Assembly (NCBI GenBank): GCA_018894105.1
Contig: CM032128.1
Coordinates: forward strand, 11,203,001-11,267,000
Direction of reading: 5' to 3'
From: Jacaranda mimosifolia
Taxonomy: Eukaryota; Streptophyta; Magnoliopsida; Lamiales; Bignoniaceae
Length of the DNA stretch: 64,000 bases
The notes under the pieces are model-generated. The model had not been told where the DNA came from. It saw nothing but the letters and a program-made list of their open reading frames with translations, and did not search any database. Shown here piece after piece: positions 39,668 through 48,714 of the stretch. The position numbers and the translations under genes are program-made. Each line of letters starts with the position of its first letter. The stretch's first letter is position 1.

Positions 39668-39853
39668 ATGTCACATACTCTAGATCTTCCAACTACTAGT
39701 GCTTCTATGCCATCTACTACAAGTTCAAGTATGGGTATAAATCATACTACTGAACATGTTGATAATGTTGATTCTACACCATGTGACACTCAACAAGTTG
39801 AAGTTAAGCGTAGAAAATTAACATTTGCCGTGTGTGACTTTTGGAGTACATGA
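39668..39853 (+). pseudogene. hAT transposase N-terminal fragment
   Basis: This 61-codon ORF is rich in Ser/Thr and ends with VEVKRRKLTFAVCDFWST. The KRRKLTxxVWxDF pattern is the start of the BED zinc finger in many plant hAT (Ac/Tam3-type) transposases. Here Trp reads Cys and the frame ends at once. The zinc-binding residues and the whole catalytic domain are absent. Its place inside a terminally intact hAT element fits an internal deletion derivative that kept its first exon. Assignment rests on about 18 residues plus context. Confidence 0.55.
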
Positions 39854-41275
39854 TGCCAATTATTGTGATGCTTCAATGGTTGCTTTTAGTGTATTTTCTC
39901 TTTACTTTTTTTATTATTTGAGATTATTTGTAAAGTATATTGTAAGTTCTTATAAAGTTTTAGTTTTTTTTCCCCCTCAATGGATAATCTCTTAAACTTT
40001 ACCACTAATAGTTTGTTTATTATGTTTTGCAGTGTTAAACATATGAAAAGTTCAAGCATGTTCGTGTTGTTAGATTATATGAAGATTTTTCTTGTATTGA
40101 AATGAGCTTTTATTTTGTTTCTTTTGGATTGTTGTATTATGTATTGAAGATTGTTATTTCTTTTGATTCTTGAAGAGATTTGTATGCTTGTTTGATCTTT
40201 GGAGTATGTTAATTTTACTGTTTGTTTGTTGTTGTTTTTTCTAGATTTTAATATGTTATTTATATGATTATTTTTTTTAATGAAATTTATTAGAAAAAAA
40301 TATGCATTTTATTATAAATTAACGGATTCGGATATTCGGATATTCATAAACGAATATTCGGAACAATTATAATTGGATACGGATATATACGAATTCGGAT
40401 AATATCCGACGGATACGAATTCAAATGTTATAAAAACATATCCGCCAGATATGGATACTATAAAACTTAAATGTATACGGATGCAAATATAGTATATCCA
40501 ATCCGTTTAACATCCGTTTACAGCCCTAGTGCCACCTAACGCTGCTACGTAGGTTTTCTTCGATTACTCCCCCACTTGTGGTCCTTCTTGAAATTGAAAG
40601 CACCATCATGTTCCTCTCTCCAAACCCGTCAAAATGCACTCCATGGTTGAGAGTTTCAGCTGCCGGATGGTGAGACCTGCCACCTCCGCCGTACATTTCC
40701 ATCGACCACCAATTTCCATCGTTTCACTCGATGGTTTGTTGTAAATTTTGTATTAATGTGTTCCTTATGACGAGGGGAAGAGAATGGTTAGCTTCGTTGC
40801 TAGTTTTTCCTGCATCAAATAGGTGTTGGGTGGAGAGGATGGTGATGGTAAGCATGAGAAATTTTGATAAAATGGGAAGGCCTCCTGTGTATATATTTTT
40901 AACTTTCTGGAAATCTCATTCTAACCCCCAACAATTTCCTTCAGATCTTAATTTGGTCCCTCGACTTATTTAGTGCTTCACATTGACCTCGTCTCTTTTC
41001 AATTCGCCCCTACCTTTTTTCTTATTCACACATTGACCTTCATTTAGTTTATAAATTTTGCATATAAGTCCTTATTTCATTACTTTCGATCCTTATAATT
41101 TTCAAAATCACACTAAGGCCCTTACCATCTTAAGCATGATTTATTAAGATCAATTTCAATTTTGTTGGAGTTATCGTATTATTATTATCATTTAAATCTA
41201 AATATTCTAATTCAATTTGTAAATTTTAAAGTCAAATGAAAATGTTGTACCCATGGATTGGGGTGTTACAGTACA

Positions 41276-41663
41276 CATCAATGGTTGATGCTCCTTGATG
41301 TATTTATAACAACAATTTCTACTCATCGAGAATGGATAAATATGCACAATCTGTTCAAACAAAACTATATAGCTTAATTTGTTATATCATATGTGCACTA
41401 AACTATTACAACAACAAAGACAAAGAATAAAAGTTGTGACCATATTTCTAGTAATCAATTGGACTTTTTCTTCTGCATCAGCAACTTTCATGTGGATCTT
41501 GCTTTAACATCATTAAAGGAATTGTGGAAATGAACACACTGAATTTTTCATTCCCACGCAAGGAATATGCCATAAACCCAAGCCTACCATTCAAAAAAAA
41601 AAAAGGATTATGCAATATTATAGTTATTCAATAATAATTATAAAAAATATTAATAGGAACAAT
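41276..41663. other. Unassigned AT-rich DNA right of Gypsy-M
   Basis: No ORF, repeat partner or terminal motif was recognised in these roughly 390 bp. They represent part of the pre-insertion sequence into which Gypsy-M landed. The matching left flank is 20046-20146. Confidence 0.5.
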
Positions 41664-42265
41664 TGTTGGTATAGTGGCCCATAGCCAATTAGATTGGCAT
41701 GTAAACTATTTCACTCGTGATAAAATCTTGATTGAATGATATTCATATTTAAATGGTCATCTTCATCTTATACTTATTTTACTTCACTAACATTTGGTTG
41801 AAGCCCTTAGATCACATAAGACTATGGGACTTGGTCACTCACTGGGTGGTGATCATGAAACAAGTCTTATACGATAGTGATCTTAAAATATTCCAAGTCG
41901 TAGAATCTTATGAGACAGGGCATCTAAAATTCGAATAGACTTGCGCTAATGATGCATAAATCCAAGGAGTTGGATATTGCTCCGTTTTATGAGCAATCCA
42001 TGTTAGACATTGGTGCATATTAGTGGGTACTTGTTAGACAACAAGTTCACTGAAGGCCCGCCTGGAGAATCCACTAGATAGTCGTAGTGGCAAGTTCTCC
42101 AGCTTACGCTAGTGCATATAATTAGTCCTTAGACTCAAGGATCCATGCTAACCTTATGTTTAGGTTCTCATGCTTTAACTCTTCCTTGACCACTCTACGG
42201 GTCATCCAAGTTGAGCTTGGGTATGAGTCATTGTAGCACCAAAAGAAGTAGTCGAAGATAGAATC
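41664..42265 (+). repeat. Copia-family LTR fragment
   Basis: It starts TGTTGGTATAGTGGCCC, the LTR start of the family. It follows the first 600 bp of the Copia-B LTR (3332-3930), including the stretch with GGATCCATGSTAACCTT, and then loses similarity after AGATAGAATC. No second LTR or internal region follows, so it is a truncated relic. Confidence 0.85.
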
Positions 42266-43804
42266 AGTTGCAGTGATTGAGGAATGGTTTCTGAAAATGG
42301 AGGGAAAGGGGTTGTCATTTTGAAGAAAACATGTTTGAGTGGTGTGAGTGGAGGATTTCTTGTTATTCTCAATTCACATGAGGTTTGTTTGTCTTTTTAC
42401 TTAAGTGGGGGAATGAACTCAAAAATAAAACTTTGTGGGGAGTGCGTAAAAAAAATAATCAAATGGAGAATAAAAGTAGCTTTGGCTACTTTTCCTCTAT
42501 TAACTGAATTAAATACTTATAACATAATATTGAAATTTTTTCAAAAACTTAAAATATAACTAGCTATCACTGTATATACTGGCATAAATCACAATTCGAA
42601 TTATTTCTATTATTAAAAATACCAAAAATCATATACTTTTGCGAAATTGTCAATTATGATATTCAATTAGCAATGTTTAAAATGAAATGTGTGAAGGAAT
42701 TTTATTGGTTGGAAGATAATTTATTTTTTGCGAAAATATTCAACCGAAAAATAAAAATCATAAATATCATAACCATTATTCTTCTCCAAAATATATCTCA
42801 TAAATATTTCCTAAAACCTAAAATAACAAAAAAATAAAATGTCACAACCATACACAACTTGACCTCCCTCTGCCTATCATATTACCCTAATCATTATATT
42901 TTATCTCATAACCAATCACATATCCAATTTTCTTTCTCATTTTTCAAAACACCCATTTTCTCATAAACAATCACATACTCAGTTCTCATTTTCACTTTCC
43001 AAATTATAATTTTTTCCATAAGCAATCACAACATATACCTTAATATCTATAACTCCCCCAAAGTAAGCGAGCAGGGGAAATCAATAATGTCAGTAAAGCT
43101 ACTATTAACATTAGGAGTGTTCTTAGACCCATCCACAAAAGAGTCATCTTCTCCAAACTTAGACTCAGAATTAGACTCTGACTCTGATGAAAAGCCGACT
43201 CAATAGCTAAGGAACGATGAACTCACTCTTGATGTGCAACTCTATGATCAAAGACTAGACTAGCCAACGCACCCAATGAGGAGCTCACAAACTCAAAAAG
43301 TGAAGGAACATTGCAAGGAGAACGAACCCTTCAAGCCAAACCACTTTAACATGACTCTAGTCCCCCAAAATGGCAAACACTCTAGTGGGCAGCCAGTCCC
43401 TCTATGGGGGTGATAAAAGTGTCACCCCCACATCATAAAGGCGACTAGTCCCTGCCACTGGTTGTTGTCAACTTCCACCAATATTTCAGACTCTGGCTTA
43501 AATCTGGTCCCACTACCTAACGCCTCATTCTTTGGATTAAACATATCTCGCTCTCAAGTTGATCTACCCAAAAAATTACTAGCTCAAAAGTGTTAGAAAA
43601 ATATGAGTAATGGGAAAAAGTAAAAAGAAAAGGTAAAAATTATCTAGAGAGCTCATATTAGCCCAAAATGGTCATTTTGCAAGTTAAAGAATTATCAAAC
43701 TTATTAAGCACCTTGGTAGATACAATTCACTAGACAAGATGTTATTTTTTGAAGACAACAAGTCAAGGGACTTAAGAGTCTTCAAGCTATTTCATCATTA
43801 AGAA
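42266..43804. other. Unassigned intergenic stretch with short tandem units
   Basis: A 91-codon ORF (42284-42559, plus) has no recognisable family and no partner elsewhere in the window. Around 42900-43040 there are three imperfect units of about 56 bp containing CATAAnCAATCACA. From 43088 an open stretch of 39 codons reads Ser/Asp-rich (SSSPNLDSELDSDSDE). Further coding-like text continues, with stops, to about 43600. It may be a retroelement remnant, but I cannot name it. Confidence 0.4.
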
Positions 43805-44000
43805 GGGCAAATCACATAACTAATCCCTAAAATTTCACTTTAGAATCACTTTAGTCTCCAATCTTCAAAACGTCACTTTTTAGTCTCTAAGTCAATAAAT
43901 CATTTCAGTTTAGTTCCTAAAACCACATTACTATAGTTTTTAGCCAAAAAAATTGACCAAGTTTGATATTTTAAGGATAAAATTGTCAATTTAAAATTTT
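43805..44000. repeat. MULE left terminal inverted repeat
   Basis: This stretch is about 200 bp and complementary to 62940-63140. It is built of phrases such as CACTTTAGTC and TTTTTAGTCTCTAAG, seen reverse complemented at the other end. As is usual for MULEs, it probably holds promoter elements for genes reading inward. Confidence 0.85.
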
Positions 44001-44870
44001 GTGTTCAACCTTAGTCCCTATAATTTTTTTTCCAATAGGTAGAAAAGCCAGAAAGAAGCCATAGTTTTTCAAGCCACTTAATGTCTCTCCTAATTTGAAC
44101 ATATATAGTAAAAATGAAAGCAAAACACACTATGTTTTGAAGCAGCAACTGAGAAACATGGCTTCTTACAATGCTTTTGTGGGAAAACAACAAAAATGAG
44201 GTGCTCTTGGACTGATTAAAATTTAGGCAAAAGGTTTTTTGGCTGTGAAGATTATGGGGTATGATTTTATTTTCTTCCATTTCTCTTGAACACAAATTTC
44301 CACTTTCTATTTCTTGATTCAATTGCTCATCCGTTTTACACATATTTCTGTTTGCATTTTATAGAATATTGGAGGTTGTGGCTATTTTTTGTGGCATGAT
44401 CCACCCATGTGCAAGCATCAAATAACGTGATTCTTAAACTATTGAAGAATGTCAAGAAAATGGAAATTGAAGTGCAAAATCCCAAAAAACTCCATAGAGA
44501 TTAAAGAAGGCTTTGGTACGAAGTTGGGTGTCTTTCTTCCTAATTTGGTTGATGAAGTGGCTGAATAAAAATGTAAGATTTGAAGCATGTTAAATAGTTG
44601 AAAACCTATCTTTTGTTAAGTTTGTTGGCTAATTTAATATGCTAATGTTCATGCTAATATATGTTTGAAGCATGTTAATCTCTATGCTTTAGATTTTATA
44701 AAAATGACTTATGGAGATTACTATAATAATGTTCATGATTCTTATCAATTTTCTAAAGTTTTAGTTCTTATTTTTGTTGCTCTAATTTCTAGAAAGATGT
44801 TGGTCTATTTGTTGGAATTTTATTTCTCTATTTGTCGGTCTATTTTCTACAATTGTTTGAAAATTAGTTC

Positions 44871-45118
44871 GCCACTAAAGAATTCAGTCTGTTGCTCTAA
44901 AGACCTACTAACAAAACACTAAAGAGACAAGTGCACAATAAGCAATTTATTGGCTACTAAAGAATCCAATTTGTTACTATAAAGAGCTACTAAAAAAAGA
45001 GTAAATACTAAGTAATTTGTTGGCCACTAAAGAATCTAATTTGTCACTCTAAAAAGCCACTAAAGAAATACTAAAGAGATAGGTTAACACTAAGTAACCA
45101 AGAATCCAAGTAAACACT
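44871..45118. repeat. Three to four diverged tandem units in the MULE 3' region
   Basis: The phrase GCCACTAAAGAATYYA recurs at 44871, 44952 and 45022 (spacings 81 and 70 bp), each time followed by CTCTAAAGA-like and ACTAAAGAGA-like stretches. It lies downstream of the transposase stop. No function is evident. Confidence 0.7.
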
Positions 45119-45429
45119 AAGAGCCAAATCAAATAAGGTACATTATCCAATGTCAAACCTTATACATTATCTAGTATCAAAAATTTCCATACAAAAGAAA
45201 ACATAGATTATATTCAATACAAAAAACAACCAGAAAGCTAAATATCACCCAACCAAAAACCAAGAAACTATGCATATCCAAAAACTAAATCTAGAACCTA
45301 AACCAAATTGAATCAGTACATCCAAGAACGACAATCCATAAACTGTGCACATCTAGAAATTGTTCGAATTTAGTACATAAAAAAAAATATATGAATACAA
45401 CCAAATATCAAAACACTCCTTAAGTAGCA

Positions 45430-46493
45430 GATTGTTGTGTGGAATCACCTAAGAAGCCTTCATGATTTCTCTTCCTTGGAACCCTTGACATTGAAGCAGC
45501 AGATTGTAGTGATCTCAAAGTAACATATTGGTTATCCATCTTCTTGAAATTTGCCTTCATAGAGACACCACCAATGGCTACTAAACTCTCTTCTACATTG
45601 ACATAGGCTAGAGCTGAACTCTCTTGTTGGTTGTTGTGAATGTTGAAATATCATGAGGCCTTAAGCTCTCTTCTAAATTCTATACAAGAATGCATATAAA
45701 ACTCATGAAATATCTTTATGCAGAAAAAAGTATAATTGTATTTTACACTTATAGTTTCATGTCTTCCTGCATTCTTTACACTTATACCTCCATGTTAAGT
45801 AGTGATGTTGCTAGAAACCTACAAAAATAATCCAACAATAAGTCAGATATAAGTACAGGCCAAAAGCGTACAAAAAGCATACTCATAGAGTTAGTCTATT
45901 GTCAAATTCTTCTAGTTGTTGTAGTACTCATGTTTCTGTAGTGTCCTTCTTGTAGACAAACGATACATTTTCTCCTTTTTTGATGTGGGATAGCCTAATT
46001 AGTAGGAGGAATTGCCGGAGCACTTGAAAGCACTGTTGGGGCTTGAAAACTTTGATCTTCTTCACTTGAAACTACTATTAGAGCTAGAAGAATGTGCCCC
46101 TCTTCACTTGAAAGCACTACTAGACCTTCACTAATTAACACCACTACAATGGGGCATTTCCTTCTGTTATGGCCCTCTTTGTGACACTTACTACAAGATA
46201 AACTCTTTTAGCCAATCTTTGACAACTTTACAGTTTTCTTTCTAGTAGGAGCTGCTTCATTTGCTTCCTTCTTCCTACATTTTTTGGGCCTCCCTAGTAG
46301 TCTTAACTCAAAATTTGGTGCAACCAATATCTCACCAATAACTAGCCACTCAGTTTGCTCTCTAACTTGAATATCACACAGCCATAAGTCTTAACATAAC
46401 ATTCAATAGTACAACAATCATGAACATAATCTTTTGGCTCTCTCCCAGTGTATGCAATTGTACTTACTCCATGAATACATAGAATACTAGTTA
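45430..46493 (-). pseudogene. MULE transposase, C-terminal part (SWIM end and zinc knuckle)
   Basis: The minus-strand frame begins at the CACTA junction with LTSILCIHGVSTI, the second half of the SWIM zinc finger (Cys-x-His pair). EPKDYVHDCCTIECYVKTYG follows, matching the typical MuDR 'P.DYV...Y....Y...Y' segment. Further on lie RPKKCRKKEANEAAPTRKK and, after a stop, a CCHC knuckle CSKCHKEGHNRRKC (46154-46195), a common C-terminal feature of plant MULE transposases. The tail SRVPRKRNHEGFLG ends near 45430. The gene continues on the other side of the CACTA element at 60329. Stops show it is dead. Confidence 0.85.
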
Positions 46494-46510
46494 ATTCACT
46501 ACAACAAATT

Positions 46511-46820
46511 ACACTTTTAGTAACGAATAATTTCGTTACCATAAGACTGAAATTCGTTACCCAAAATATTGGTAATGAATTTTTCATTACTTAAGTTTAG
46601 TCCCTAAAGCCCGTCGCAAAAAGTATTAGTAACAAAATTTGTGGTTCGTTACGAATGATGGACTTGTGGCGACGAAATGTATCATTACCAAAAATATGAT
46701 ATTAGTAACAAAAAAGTGTATTAGTTACAATAGATATTTATAGCGTAATGAAATATTTAGTTACTAAAACATTAACAATTTTGTTGCATTTTATTTTTTC
46801 GTTACCAATGCATAATACAA
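46511..46820. repeat. CACTA left subterminal repeats
   Basis: About a dozen short motifs of the form GTAACGAA, TTCGTTAC and close variants occur in both orientations within 310 bp. In En/Spm elements, arrays of short repeats next to the termini bind the TnpA-type protein. The same motif is used at the right end (59910-60315). Confidence 0.85.
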
Positions 46821-46826
46821 TTTTTT

Positions 46827-48545
46827 GATCTCACTGGGTCGCTGGGCCGACGATCCGGGCTGGACCCACTGGGGCTCAATATGGGCACACTGGGCTTCGC
46901 TCTCTGGACTTCGGTGCGATGGGCTTAAGGCCAGCATCAGACCATTGGATTGGGCTCCGAGTTTTGGGCCGCTTCATCAAGCTTTAACACACTGGGCCAT
47001 CCACTACACTGCACTAAAGCCGGATGGACACCGGTCCGTGAGCTAGGCTGGGAACTGTTGGGCCCCCTCATTAGGCCTCGGGCTCCGTACTTCGGCGCTT
47101 GGACCTGCTGAAATAGGCCCAGCATCTTGGGCCTAGGCTCAATGGACTGTTGTTGGCCTTGGAACTGCTGGGCCCCTTCATTGGGCCTCGGACTGCGGCT
47201 CTCAGCGTTAGCGACTGGGCTAAGCGCATGGGCCAGCTGGCATGGGCCCGGCATCTTGGGCTTCGTCGTGATGGGCCACTTAATCATCGATCCGTGGGTT
47301 GGGCTGGGAACTGTTGGGCCCGATCATTAGGCCTCAAACACGGGCTCTCTTAGGGCTGTCAATGGATCGGATTTTAATCCGAATCCGATCTGAATTCGAT
47401 CTGAATTTTAGAATTTTTATTCGATTAAAATGCCCAATGGATAAGATCTGATTATAAATATCTATAATCCGAAATAAGTGGATCGAATATAGAATTATAC
47501 AATCCGATCCGATAAAGATTCGAATCCGAATTTTATTAAATAAATTATTAAATTGATAATTATATAGTATAAATTATATTAATGAAGACTTTTGATTGGA
47601 ATGCAATATATGTGATATTATAATTGATAATGCCCTAATTTTTTTATTTCTTTGAAGCAATTCATTTAATAAAGTAATTATATATATACGTATGTTTCAT
47701 ATTATAAACTAAATACGCAATTTATAATGGCTTATGCACTGTAAAATATATATTACATAATGATCAATTTGATACAACCCCCATGGATTATGCCTTAAAT
47801 CTTTAACTTTTGCAATGATATGATAAAAAGTTATGAAAAAATATCTAAATTTGAGCTCTCTTAACTTTGTAAATATTATATTTGGATTAAAAGGTAATCT
47901 TGAAATCTCATATAACATATCTTATAAGACGATTCTTTCTAATAATATAAAAATTTAAAGAATGCAAATTTTTTTTTACTTTCTTATCGGATCGGACTTT
48001 CTTATCGGATTTTGGATTTTTATCAGATCCGGACATGGAATTGGCATGCATAGATCCTATAGGACCCAGATTTTGATTTGGTTATATATATATTTTATCG
48101 GATTTGGATTCAAATTATCCTGATTTGATCCAAATCCGACCCGTTGACAGCCCTAGGCTCTCTGCTTCGGCGCGTTGGGCTGAGCGCTTCGGCCAACTAG
48201 CATGGGCCCGGAATCTTGGGCTTGGCCGCGATGGGCTGCTTCATCACCGGTCCTGGGCTGGCCTGGGAACTTCTAGGCCCGGTCATTAGGCCTCGGATGC
48301 AGGCTCTCTGCTTCGGCGCGCTGGGCTAAGCGCTTGGGCATGGGCCTGGCATCTTGGGCTTGGCCGCCATGGGTCGCTTCATCACCGGTTCGTGGGCTAT
48401 GCTGGGAACTTCTAGGCCTGCTCACTGGACCTCAAACATGGGCTATCTGCTTCGGCGGGCTGAGCTGAGCACTTGGGCCTGCTGGAATGGACCCAACATC
48501 TTTGGCCTGGGCGCGATGGACTGTAGTTGGCAGGAGAAATCTGGA
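46827..48545. repeat. GC-rich tandem array, period about 110-146 bp
   Basis: Repeated phrases include GGAACTKYTRGGCC, CATCTTGGGCTT, GATGGGC and TTAGGCCTC. The GGAACT anchor is at 47051, 47161, 47307, 48266 and 48405. Spacings are 110, 146, 146 (after subtracting the MITE and its duplication) and 139 bp. The first 200 bp are diverged. TGGGCC/TGGGCT motifs are very dense. ORFs in several frames on both strands are by-products of GC content. The array stands out sharply from the AT-rich surroundings. Confidence 0.88.
47351..48155. mobile_element. hAT-type MITE (805 bp) inside the GC-rich array
   Basis: The termini are TAGGGCTGTCAATGG and, reverse complemented, TAGGGCTGTCAACGG. The 8-bp target duplication is GGCTCTCT (47343-47350 and 48156-48163). 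Those 8 bp also occur in other array units, but their exact contact with both termini argues for a true duplication. Subterminal repeats are of ATCCGAATCCGAT type and the interior is AT-rich and non-coding. Confidence 0.92.
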
Positions 48546-48714
48546 GAGATGCTTGAAGTGGGACTCGATCCCGCGCCCATCTGAAGCAAGTTGTTAACCA
48601 TCTCGCCTGCAACTGATATAAGTCAAAATAAGGATGCGCATATATATTTATTCTCAAGCCTCCAAAACTTAATATGGATCTCAAACCTCATCTCTTGTAT
48701 TCTTTGCTTACCTA

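Larger units (their letters stand above)
36914..40528. mobile_element. hAT element derivative, 3615 bp
   Basis: The ends are TAAGGCTGTAAATGG and CCGTTTACAGCCCTA (inverted), matching the TAGGGCTGTAAAYGG-type hAT terminus. The perfect 8-bp target duplication is GTGCCACC (36906-36913 and 40529-40536). The corresponding site in the other LTR (about 23005-23020) is uninterrupted. Subterminal repeats of ATTCGGATAT/ATATCCG type fill the first and last 250 bp. The interior has an AT-rich foldback pair, a CT microsatellite, a GC-rich island (about 39110-39360) and a short transposase-like fragment, but no full transposase. Confidence 0.93.
20152..41270 (-). mobile_element. Gypsy-M: Ty3/gypsy-type LTR element, 21.1 kb with nested insertions
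   Basis: The outer ends are TGTAATACCC (20152) and GGGGTGTTACA (41270). Perfect 5-bp target duplications GTACA flank it (20147-20151 and 41271-41275). The two long LTRs match through most of their length. Orientation is minus: the primer-binding site (34465-34477) adjoins the right LTR and the polypurine tract (30346-30360) adjoins the left LTR. The TGTAACACC-type end and the tract ending GGGGGAGGAT are typical of plant chromovirus (Tekay/Del) or related gypsy elements. No gag or pol protein was recognised in the 4.1 kb interior, so it is either a large non-autonomous derivative or very decayed. Confidence 0.9.
34481..41270 (-). repeat. Gypsy-M 5' LTR, split by a hAT element
   Basis: It runs from TGTAGCGCCCC to GGGTGTTACA. 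Removing the hAT insertion (36914-40528 plus one octamer) leaves about 3.17 kb, some 430 bp shorter than the 3' LTR. The main cause is a deletion at about 36350. The conserved AAGTC...GACTT hairpin motif lies at about 35033-35055. Confidence 0.88.

Noticed and set aside
42284..42559. 91-codon plus-strand ORF considered as a host gene
   Set aside because: No domain, no conserved partner, no visible gene structure around it. It is noted only as part of unassigned DNA.
46825..48584. Several ORFs on both strands in the GC-rich array
   Set aside because: The same peptides recur with repeat units and several frames are open at once, so they reflect GC content and periodicity.
48560..48600. Stretch GGGACTCGATCCCGCG considered as a SINE or tRNA T-arm, with a similar one near 48925
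   Set aside because: No matching A box at the right distance, no A-rich tail and no target duplications.
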